A stretch of 9,450 nt of DNA from NCBI GenBank assembly GCA_017477005.1, contig JAFUXY010000019.1, positions 1 through 9,450 of the forward strand. Reading direction: 5' to 3'. Positions 1 to 7,170 of the stretch are shown here, one piece after another. Under the pieces are notes generated by a model. It saw nothing but the letters and a program-made list of their open reading frames with translations. It was not told the origin of the DNA and searched no databases. Each line of letters opens with the position of its first letter. Position 1 is the first letter of the stretch. The stretch comes from Lachnospiraceae bacterium. Its GTDB lineage: Bacteria; Bacillota; Clostridia; Lachnospirales; Lachnospiraceae. The position numbers and the translations under genes were made by a program.

Positions 1-835
1 AGGATTGGATTGCGGCGATCATAACAAAACCACACACAAATAACGTCGGAAACCGGTCAACAGCGCCGGTGCGCAAGTATTCTGCCATCACCGGGATAAA
101 AAAACCTACAGAAGCCAATGCCAAACAGCAAGAGACTATTCCAAAAAAAGCCAAGGGCTTATAAATGCGAAACAGCCGAAAGATCGTCATCAAAACCTTG
201 ATACCGTCTGAATAGGTATTCAGCTTGGACTCGCTTCCTTCCGGACGGTCTCGGTATGTGATCACCTCATTTTGAACGAACAGATTTTTATCCACCGCAT
301 GAATGCTCATCTCCGTTTCGATTTCAAAGCCCTGCGACAACACGGGAAAAGACTTCACAAATTGATAACTGAATCCTCTATATCCCGTCATAATATCCTG
401 GATATTGCCACGAAACAACACGTTGATACTGGCACGCACCACACTGTTTCCCATATTGTGAAAGGGCCTTTTGTTTTCCTCAAAATAAGTGGACGACAGC
501 CGGTCCCCCACCACCATATCTGCCTTTCGATCCAGCACAGCCTCCACCATGTTGGGAGCGAATTCCGCCGGATAAGTGTCGTCTCCGTCTGTCATAATAT
601 AGCATTTCGCGTCAATTTCCCGAAACATTCTGCGGATCACGTTTCCCTTTCCCTGCTGATACTCCCGCCGAACGATAGCCCCCGCCTCCTTTGCGATCGC
701 TGTCGTTTTGTCAGTAGAATTATTGTCATAAACATATATTACCGCTTCGGGCAGGACTCTTCTAAAATCAGAGACCACCTTTCGTATTGTTTTCTCTTCA
801 TTGTAACAAGGAATCAAAACTGCAACCTTGTCCAT
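1..835 (-). CDS. GT2 polyprenyl-phosphate-type glycosyltransferase, 3' end cut by window
   Basis: Reading the minus strand from the ATG at 835 gives 278 open codons that run off the window edge. The N-terminal GT-A fold starts with VAVLIPCYNEE (residues 4-14). It carries DNNSTD (37-42), the metal-binding DGDD (83-86, in DGDDTYP), a GDR (110-112), DIMTGYRGFS (147-156) and EIETEM (171-176). This is the pattern of the DPM1/GtrB/CsbB-like branch of family 2, which moves a sugar from a nucleotide sugar onto a polyprenyl phosphate. RPEGSESKLNTYSDG (198-212) is the membrane-proximal segment common in that branch. A hydrophobic helix follows at about 227-250 and a second begins near 263, matching the usual two C-terminal membrane helices. 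The ATG is preceded by a purine-rich site (841-850), five bases away. It sits 28 bases after the cytidylyltransferase remnant, probably in the same operon. The sugar and carrier cannot be read from sequence. Family call is strong; the role in decorating a surface polymer is inference. Confidence 0.9.
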   Translation of the reverse strand, partial: MDKVAVLIPCYNEEKTIRKVVSDFRRVLPEAVIYVYDNNSTDKTTAIAKEAGAIVRREYQQGKGNVIRRMFREIDAKCYIMTDGDDTYPAEFAPNMVEAVLDRKADMVVGDRLSSTYFEENKRPFHNMGNSVVRASINVLFRGNIQDIMTGYRGFSYQFVKSFPVLSQGFEIETEMSIHAVDKNLFVQNEVITYRDRPEGSESKLNTYSDGIKVLMTIFRLFRIYKPLAFFGIVSCCLALASVGFFIPVMAEYLRTGAVDRFPTLFVCGFVMIAAIQS

Positions 836-863
836 CTATTCCCTTTCCTTTTTCCCACTCAAA

Positions 864-1589
864 TCATTTCAGCCAGCTATCCTTGTCCCGCTTGATGTAC
901 GCCTTGAACATTTCAAGGTCATCTTTGGTGGTAAGCTTGATATTCTTGTCGCTGCCTGCGGCAAAATACAGGCGGACTCCGAGCTGCACCATCATCGTAT
1001 TGGTATAGTTGGAACCGTCTATTCCTATTCCCTTTTCAAACGCCTCCTTGTACTTGTCATACAACAGCCGAAAGGCATAGGCCTGCGGGGTCGATACTCT
1101 TCGCAAGCTTTCTCTGGGCACATAGCGAATCGTCGTATTGGGCTGCTCGTCATCCACGATAAATATCTGCTCATTGTACGGAAGACTCGTGACCGCGTTT
1201 CCATATTACCTGGCTTTTATGATGATATCCGTCAACACCATCTCATCGATCATAGGCCGGATTCCATCGTGTATGATCACAATATCCTCGTCCGCAGCAG
1301 TGCTTTCGACGCGAAACACCCCATTGCGTATGGATTCCTGCACAGACTCTCCCCCTGCGATCACGTCCCGCAGCTTATCTATTCCGAACTGCTTTGAATA
1401 AGCCCACACCACGTCATGCCACCCCTCAATACAGACGACATATATTTCGTCAATCAGCGGGTGTTTCTGAAACCCTTCCATTGTATAAATCAGAACAGGC
1501 TTGTCATACACGTTGATAAACTGTTTCGGTATATCCTGGTGCATCCTCGAACCCACCCCACCGGCAACAATAATCGCAATTGTTTTCAT
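864..1589 (-). pseudogene. TarI/IspD-like cytidylyltransferase broken by one in-frame TAA
   Basis: The frame from the ATG at 1589 to the TGA at 864-866 spans 242 codons, the normal size for the IspD/TarI family, but codon 128 is TAA (1206-1208). Both halves are in the same frame and read as one protein. The N-terminal half has the nucleotide-binding loop AGGVGSRM followed by PKQF, then GGESVQESIRNG and HDGIRPM. The stop follows DIIIKAR. After it come YGNAVTSLPYNEQ and, further on, RRVSTPQAYAF (family motif R-x-x-TPQ). The family makes CDP-activated alcohols: CDP-ribitol (TarI) or CDP-methylerythritol (IspD). Neighbouring TagF-like domains favour the TarI type (inference). The ATG at 1589 is chosen because an AAAGGAG site lies six bases upstream; a GTG at 1610 lacks support. 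A GTG at 1157 could begin the second half, but I see no ribosome site there. Good conservation on both sides suggests a recent loss, or an error in the sequence. Confidence 0.88.
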
Positions 1590-1595
1590 CCATTT

Positions 1596-1602
1596 CTCCT
1601 TT
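1596..1602 (-). promoter_or_regulatory. Ribosome binding site of the cytidylyltransferase
   Basis: On the minus strand this reads AAAGGAG, six bases before the ATG at 1589. It fixes the start at that ATG, whose product opens MKTIAIIVAGG as the family usually does. It argues against the upstream GTG at 1610. The site lies within and just beyond the stop of the preceding gene (TGA at 1607-1609 is five bases upstream), so the two genes are probably translationally close-coupled. Confidence 0.75.
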
Positions 1603-1606
1603 CGCT

Positions 1607-2575
1607 TCACTCCAATATCAGGTCTGCTATCGAAATTCCTTCATGATAAGCAAAATAATCCCAGACATTTTTGTCATAAGCACTATCCTTTTCCTCAATT
1701 CCCGCCAGATCCTTCCCAGACGATAAAAAAATCTTTCCATACTTTCCATCCAAGGACTTTTCAAAACCGCTTCGTTTCAGTCCATAAGCCGGAATTTTTC
1801 TTGCACAAGCATAATGAAACAATACAGCATCGTTGGTAATCAATGTGTCACAGAAATACAATAGCTGCCTATAAGGCAACATTTTCCCCACAAAAGCACA
1901 AGGAAGATTTTCATCGTAACGTATATCAAAAAACTGCTCTCTGTGCGCAGGGTGATTTGTAAAAAGAAAACTATCCTCCGGAAGATTCTTTAGGCAAGTA
2001 TCCAACGACCATCCCCATTTTTTTATATTTATTTCCGGTGCCTTCCCACTATACAAAAATGCGATAATCTTTTTCCCTCTAATCTGGGGATAATAGGAAA
2101 ACCATCTTTTTTTGATGGCATCAGCGGCTTCATGTTGATTCAAACTCTCACTAGTCGGCGATTGAACACACTCTATTATAAATCCACCCTTGATATCCTT
2201 TTTGTTTTGAAGGAGCTCTGTTGTGTAAGGAGATATTGAACAAAGTTTTGTGTTTGCATCCAGAAAAAACCTTGATGAATCGCGCAACCAAGTATATGGA
2301 AGAGATATCAATATTTTTCTACAGCTTGTTTCGGTACAATCTCTTTTTTTTGCGAACAGTAGCGATTCATCAATCCCGATGCATACATCGGCATGCTGTA
2401 GATAATATTTTTTTGCTTCTTTGACTGCTTTTCGATAATGATAATTTCCCCTGTCTTCCTCCCAAGTAAAATAAGAAAACGAAACATTTGCAGGAATAAG
2501 CGTTTGTTGAAGAATCTTCAAATCCATACTCATTCCTCGCTTTTTTATACTCATAAAACAAATTTTTTTTGCCAT
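1607..2575 (-). CDS. Divergent TagF/TagB-like (GT-B) putative glycosyl/glycerophosphotransferase
   Basis: The product is 322 residues. I do not recognise a specific function, but several landmarks follow the order seen in the C-terminal lobe of CDP-glycerol glycerophosphotransferases. A strand KKIIAFLYSGKAP (168-180) stands where that family has ILYAPTFR. LFTNHPAHREQFF (204-216) stands for the family PHP motif. LPYRQLLYFCDTLITND (233-249) followed by AVLFHYACARKIPAYG (250-265) parallels ADLLITDYSSVIFDF...KP. The signature TDYSS is altered to TNDAV, so activity or substrate may differ. The N-terminal half has alternating strand and helix but no clear motif. No signal peptide or membrane segment is seen. 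The gene starts eight bases after the stop of the giant fusion gene. The first ATG has only a weak ribosome site; an internal ATG at 2527 (residue 17) has AGGA six bases upstream. I keep the longer start because KKICFMSI looks like a first Rossmann strand. Composition is AT-rich, like the fusion gene. Confidence 0.65.
   Translation of the reverse strand: MAKKICFMSIKKRGMSMDLKILQQTLIPANVSFSYFTWEEDRGNYHYRKAVKEAKKYYLQHADVCIGIDESLLFAKKRDCTETSCRKILISLPYTWLRDSSRFFLDANTKLCSISPYTTELLQNKKDIKGGFIIECVQSPTSESLNQHEAADAIKKRWFSYYPQIRGKKIIAFLYSGKAPEINIKKWGWSLDTCLKNLPEDSFLFTNHPAHREQFFDIRYDENLPCAFVGKMLPYRQLLYFCDTLITNDAVLFHYACARKIPAYGLKRSGFEKSLDGKYGKIFLSSGKDLAGIEEKDSAYDKNVWDYFAYHEGISIADLILE
2534..2537 (-). promoter_or_regulatory. 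Candidate ribosome site for an alternative start at 2527
   Basis: Minus-strand AGGA, six bases before the ATG at 2527, inside the 322-residue gene. It is better placed than anything before the first ATG at 2575. The nearest strong purine run there (GAGGAG in the end of the upstream gene) is about 20 bases away. The real start may therefore be residue 17. Confidence 0.4.
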
Positions 2576-2583
2576 AGCTTTAT

Positions 2584-5500
2584 CTATCTCAAATACTCCT
2601 CAATTAATCCTGCAATTCTTTCACTGCTATGTCCGTCACAAGCTGACATATATTTTTTTGTGAAAAGATCCATCTTTTCATCTACTATCCATTCATTTGG
2701 CTTTCTTAAATAATCTGTCAACTCTTCTTGATTCCTAAGCATATGTCCGGGAAGATCCTTTTCGTAATCAAGATAAAATCCTCTCTCATATCTTTCATAA
2801 TCGTAGCAGAAAAATACCATTGGTTTTCTCAATAGAGAAAAATCAAATATCACGGAAGAATAATCGGTCACCAGTAAATCCGCTATATACATCATGTCAT
2901 TCGTAGTATATTCTCTCATCACATATATATTGTCATACTCTTCTTCTATGATTTTGTTTTCCATCACAGGATGAGGACAGATAATAAATAGCTGATTCGG
3001 CAGCAATGCCTTGCTCAATTTTTCAAAGTCAATCTCTGGACGAAAAACTTTTCTCCCTTCTCCTACATCTCGAAAAGTTGGCGCATACAATATGATTTGT
3101 TTTCCTGCCCATTCCGAAAACTGTGTAAATATTTTTTTTCGTATTTCTTCCTGCACGTTGCGATCCAAGATTAAATCTGTCCTTGGTACTCCTAAAGCTT
3201 GTACCTTCGCAAGCTCCAAATCAAATGCATCCGCATAGATCTGACGTACATAATCCGAGGATACACAAACCAGATTATACTGTGAATGGGTAGCTTTTTC
3301 GACATAAATTGGCAAATTTGTTCCTCTTTGACCAAACTTCTTAAACACTCCTGCAGCATGCCAGATTTGTATCACCATCTGCTCTTTTCGCATTGGAAAA
3401 TATCTTAAATACCACAAATAATCATCTACAACAACCACCTTGCTTGTAGCCAAGGTTTGATAAAATTTCCACCGTGTTTCTATATCATGTGGTGTTTTTC
3501 CAACGCACATAGTTTTTCTCGCACATACTTTTGAATACAGTGCTTTGGAATTCTCTCCCAGTGCATTGTCCATACGCAGAGATACAAAGGCAACTCGCTT
3601 CTTCAATGGCATTCTTTTTTCAAGTCGCAAATATAGACTCTGAATTTTTCCAACTTGTTGCGTCCTAACGGGCAACAGCAATCTCCGATTCTTTTCAATC
3701 TCGCTTCTTTCAAAACGTTGCTCCTTCAATGACTCAATTTGATCTGAATACAAATATTGCTTCGCGAATCTTCTCCCTTCTTCATTCAATGTTCTTTCAG
3801 GAAATTCTTCTTCCGGATAAGAATAAATAACGATTCCATCATTTTTCAATGAATAATATCCTTTCTCGAATAATGTGCGTATTTCCCACTTTTCTGAGAC
3901 GACTTGTTTCAAAAAAGATGTACGGAAAAACTTATTGCACATGATTTCATCAAGAACCATTTTTTCATTGTAGCTGTATTTTATTGTCTTCGTATCGAAA
4001 GCCTCCTTTTGTAGAAAAAGAGGCTGGGGCGTTCCATATCCTGTATGAAAAATACATTCAGACACAAAGTCAGTCGACGAACTGCACATAAAATTATATA
4101 TCTTTCTAAGTGCATTTTGAGTATAAACTATATCTATTGAAGGAAATGCTACATATTCTGTATGAGCAACTTCCAATGCATTTTGGACAAAAGATTGATA
4201 ATCCTCACATGAAATATATTGAATATTATCTACATAAATATTATGATCCTTTATCGTACATTTTACATATTGTGGCAAAATAATTTTGTAAAACACAAAT
4301 TGTTGACCTATTATACTTCTTAATGTTGCAAAGAAATTTTTATTATCCTGATCAACAAACAAAGCGATTGTAAAAATAGCGTTTTCTAAAACATCTTTCT
4401 GCTCAACCCAAAGTCTATTCAAAAAGTATTCTGGAAGTATTTCCTGTAAGCCAGTAACACTTTCTTCGCTCAATTCCTTTTTCATTCTGCTTATGTTGTC
4501 CACAATCAATCTCATATATTTTAAGTCAGCATGCCAATATTTGTTGAACATTTGATTGAATATCAAGCGGATTTCTTTTTTTCTTATCTCTTGGATATAA
4601 TGTTCACAATCTTGAATCTCTTCTTTTTTTAACCTTGAAGTGTCACCAAACTTCTGCTTCAATGCTTTTTTTGCTTTTGAAATAATTAAATTATAAGCAG
4701 AAATATAATCTTCAATTTGCTCCAATGTCAGTTTTGAAGTTAAAGATGCCATTTCTCCTTCAAACATACGTCGATAATGCATTATCACTTTGTTTAGACC
4801 TGTTATCATATTTGATTTATATATACAAGATAATGTGAAAACTCCATCCTCAGCATATTTTAATTTCGGTATACGAAACTGGTTTTCCTCAATTAACCGG
4901 CTGCGAAACAGCTTATTGCATAAAGAAAATGTATAAATTAATGATTTTGAAAATTTTTCTATTCTATTATGTCTAACTATAACATCCAAATCATGAATCG
5001 CTGTTGTCGAATACTGATCGAACATATCATATTTCGCAACAACAATATCCGCATCAAATTCCTTTGCCCTGTAGTACAGAGCGTCTAACGCATCATACTC
5101 CAAAAGATCATCTGCATCAAAGAAAAAATAATACTCTCCATTAGCCAAATCCATTCCCAGATTTCTAGCCGGTCCCGGACCTTCGTTTTCCTTGTGAATT
5201 ACCCTCAAGAAGTCATACGCTGATGCATATTCATCCAAAATAAACGGCGTATTGTCGCTTGAACCGTCATCAACTACGATTACCTCATATCCATCCAAGG
5301 TCTGATTCAACACACTATCGAGCGTCTCTCGAATATATTTTTCTGCGTTGTAAGCCGGCATGATTACAGACACTTTTATCTTTTCTCGTACCTTTCTAAG
5401 ACCAGAAATCTTTTCAATCGGCTCGTTTGTATAAATAACTTTTTCTAATCTCTCCCCTTTATTAAAAAGCACTCCATCAATCAATCGATCCGTGGACTTT

Positions 5501-7170
5501 CCGTCCATATACTTGCAATTTCGACGATGAAAATCTTCTAGTTTGGATTTCTTGAATGAGCCAATACGTATCTTTTCTATTATTTCCTGAATATTAAACA
5601 CTGCTTCCCCGGGAATTGTATCCATATACTCATCATAGAATCCTTTTATCGCTGAATATTCGTCCAAGTCGAACGGATAAAAGAGCATTGGTTTCTGAAA
5701 AAAAGCAAACCGGAATATTTCGTTTGAATAATCTGTAATAAGCAAATCTGCAAGGAAAAATGCCGCATCATCTTTTCTTCTACTTACATCGATAATAAAA
5801 TCACGATATTCTTCTGGTATGCTTATTTTTTCCTTTACGTAAGGATGCATTTTTATTAATAAAGCACTGTTCTCTTCCTTCAGAAATTCAGCCCATTCAT
5901 CATAATGAATTTTCTCTTCCGGAAACCAGGCGTTTTCTTCATCACTTCCCCGAAACATGGGAGCGTATAAATAAACCCTGTGTCTATCTCTTATTTCTGG
6001 ATATTTGCTTAAAATACTCTCTACAGCTTTTTCCCTATATGCACTGTCCAAATAAGTGTCTGAACATGGATCCCCTGTGATCAAAAACCGATCCGTAGGC
6101 AAACCGTAAGCTTCTGCAAAATGAAAAACTGCTCGCAATGAGGCCACCGGAAAAAACGTGCACTTATTATAATCCTCATCCAAAAATGGGGGCATTCCCA
6201 ACCGATTAATCCTTGCTTTCCCTGCTAATTCCAAATCATCTGATATATGCCCGACCTGAACAATACTTTTCCATTCCGGAAATTTGAACCAGTCTATTGG
6301 CTCAAAATCCCCATCTGAAAAAACCAGATCGCATGTTGCCAGATGATAAACCAACTTAGAAAGTCGCTTCCACCCACATTCCTCCCAATCTGTCACTTTA
6401 CGAAAGAATTGACTGATTTTAAGATCAGACAACATCTTCCTCTCTTTCATTCGATTGTAAATCGACTTTTCGCACCCTCCCCAACTATTTCGATTGCTGG
6501 AAGCAAATAGCAATTTTCTTTTGTGCCATGGGAGCTTCCTGACGACCGTGTGTAAAGACGAACATATGTAATATATCCCTTTTAAAAAAGGATAATGGGT
6601 ATCTACAAAACGACTCTTTTCCTGTATCTCTTTCCTCAAAGAGCTGTCCTTGAAAGAAACATCCAAATATATCTCTGGCTTTTCTTCGGAACTGTTTATT
6701 ATAATATCTGCTGTATAGCGATCCTTGCCCCTTTGTATCAACAAATGCTGATTCCATAGGTCTTCATCCATAGCTTCTTCTTTGGAATAGATATAGTTAA
6801 TCTCATTGCCTTTATCCAAAACTACAATTCGATATTTTCCTTCTGCCAGCGGATTTCCATTATCTATTGCAAGCATATGAAATTGCACACGAAAACTATC
6901 GTTTTTTCCAATTTCTATACTCATCGGAGCATATTTTCGCTTGTCTTCATCTGCTAAAAAAAAACTTCGATTCAGAGAGCCTATTGTACACTCTTGAATT
7001 TCGCCCTCTATAATCAACACTGCTCTCTTGAAAAAAATACTATTAAAATATATTTTTCCTTCTTGCATTTCTACTACTCCGCTGTTCGATTCACCTCTAT
7101 ATTCGAGTTGCTTTCCTATTTCTTGGATATGATCGTTTTCATACCAATTCTTGCACCGGTGCTTCTTCAA
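2584..7170 (-). CDS. Giant fusion glycosyltransferase: TagF-like, GT2, degenerate GT2, TagF-like
   Basis: This 1528-residue protein joins several enzymes. Residues about 35-185 are beta-rich, of the kind found ahead of TagF-like domains. Residues about 215-570 form a first CDP-glycerol glycerophosphotransferase-like GT-B domain: VGHIS (His308), YLYAPMFRG (400-408), KMHPYV (His442) and ITDYSNEIFRF (478-488). Residues about 598-810 are a GT2 domain: VSVIMPAYNAEKYI, VDDGSSDN (633-640), DADD (685-688), a catalytic-type ED pair (774-775) and CNKLFR (751-756). Residues about 931-1100 resemble GT2 but lack its catalytic motifs. Residues about 1190-1528 are a second TagF-like domain: WHAAG (His1271), ILYAPTFRD, CPHP (His1400) and VTDYSSVIFDF (1434-1444). 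No signal peptide or membrane helix is visible, so a cytoplasmic, membrane-associated polymerase is likely. It probably adds polyol phosphate and sugar alternately (inference). The start is uncertain: TTG at 7170 has a good ribosome site, and ATG at 7068 (residue 35) is an alternative. It is followed closely by the 322-residue gene. Confidence 0.92.
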   Translation of the reverse strand: MKKHRCKNWYENDHIQEIGKQLEYRGESNSGVVEMQEGKIYFNSIFFKRAVLIIEGEIQECTIGSLNRSFFLADEDKRKYAPMSIEIGKNDSFRVQFHMLAIDNGNPLAEGKYRIVVLDKGNEINYIYSKEEAMDEDLWNQHLLIQRGKDRYTADIIINSSEEKPEIYLDVSFKDSSLRKEIQEKSRFVDTHYPFLKGIYYICSSLHTVVRKLPWHKRKLLFASSNRNSWGGCEKSIYNRMKERKMLSDLKISQFFRKVTDWEECGWKRLSKLVYHLATCDLVFSDGDFEPIDWFKFPEWKSIVQVGHISDDLELAGKARINRLGMPPFLDEDYNKCTFFPVASLRAVFHFAEAYGLPTDRFLITGDPCSDTYLDSAYREKAVESILSKYPEIRDRHRVYLYAPMFRGSDEENAWFPEEKIHYDEWAEFLKEENSALLIKMHPYVKEKISIPEEYRDFIIDVSRRKDDAAFFLADLLITDYSNEIFRFAFFQKPMLFYPFDLDEYSAIKGFYDEYMDTIPGEAVFNIQEIIEKIRIGSFKKSKLEDFHRRNCKYMDGKSTDRLIDGVLFNKGERLEKVIYTNEPIEKISGLRKVREKIKVSVIMPAYNAEKYIRETLDSVLNQTLDGYEVIVVDDGSSDNTPFILDEYASAYDFLRVIHKENEGPGPARNLGMDLANGEYYFFFDADDLLEYDALDALYYRAKEFDADIVVAKYDMFDQYSTTAIHDLDVIVRHNRIEKFSKSLIYTFSLCNKLFRSRLIEENQFRIPKLKYAEDGVFTLSCIYKSNMITGLNKVIMHYRRMFEGEMASLTSKLTLEQIEDYISAYNLIISKAKKALKQKFGDTSRLKKEEIQDCEHYIQEIRKKEIRLIFNQMFNKYWHADLKYMRLIVDNISRMKKELSEESVTGLQEILPEYFLNRLWVEQKDVLENAIFTIALFVDQDNKNFFATLRSIIGQQFVFYKIILPQYVKCTIKDHNIYVDNIQYISCEDYQSFVQNALEVAHTEYVAFPSIDIVYTQNALRKIYNFMCSSSTDFVSECIFHTGYGTPQPLFLQKEAFDTKTIKYSYNEKMVLDEIMCNKFFRTSFLKQVVSEKWEIRTLFEKGYYSLKNDGIVIYSYPEEEFPERTLNEEGRRFAKQYLYSDQIESLKEQRFERSEIEKNRRLLLPVRTQQVGKIQSLYLRLEKRMPLKKRVAFVSLRMDNALGENSKALYSKVCARKTMCVGKTPHDIETRWKFYQTLATSKVVVVDDYLWYLRYFPMRKEQMVIQIWHAAGVFKKFGQRGTNLPIYVEKATHSQYNLVCVSSDYVRQIYADAFDLELAKVQALGVPRTDLILDRNVQEEIRKKIFTQFSEWAGKQIILYAPTFRDVGEGRKVFRPEIDFEKLSKALLPNQLFIICPHPVMENKIIEEEYDNIYVMREYTTNDMMYIADLLVTDYSSVIFDFSLLRKPMVFFCYDYERYERGFYLDYEKDLPGHMLRNQEELTDYLRKPNEWIVDEKMDLFTKKYMSACDGHSSERIAGLIEEYLR
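3871..4380 (-). other. Degenerate second GT2-like domain inside the fusion protein
   Basis: Residues about 931-1100 of the 1528-residue protein follow the GT2 layout step by step. AIFTIALFVDQDNKNFFATL then RSIIGQQ parallels the opening strand and helix (VSVIMPAYNAEKYIRETL then DSVLNQT in the active copy). FYKIILPQ stands where YEVIVVDDG should be. FVQNALEVAHTEYVAFPSID parallels ARNLGMDLANGEYYFFFDAD, and IMCNKFFRTSFLKQ parallels LCNKLFRSRLIEEN. The VDDGS loop and the DxD metal site are gone. This is my reading by eye of aligned motifs, not a computed match. Confidence 0.6.
7077..7080 (-). promoter_or_regulatory. Candidate ribosome site for alternative ATG start at 7068
   Basis: Minus-strand GGAG, eight bases before the ATG at 7066-7068, the first ATG in the fusion gene (residue 35). 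If used, the protein would be 1494 residues and begin MQEGKIYFNSIFF, right at the beta-rich domain. The 34 residues before it show no recognisable domain. Confidence 0.4.

Noticed and set aside
1140..1215. Programmed readthrough or recoding of the TAA in the cytidylyltransferase
   Set aside because: TAA is a strong stop, the context shows no known readthrough signal or obvious structure, and this family is not known to use recoding. A mutation or error is simpler.
272..1646. Plus-strand open frames of 73 to 207 codons over the GT2 and cytidylyltransferase genes
   Set aside because: They lie opposite well-supported minus-strand genes, have no recognisable motifs, and overlap each other. They are shadows of the real genes.
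2576..2583. Promoter or terminator between the fusion gene and the 322-residue gene
   Set aside because: The gap is eight bases and holds no hairpin or promoter elements; co-transcription is the simpler reading.
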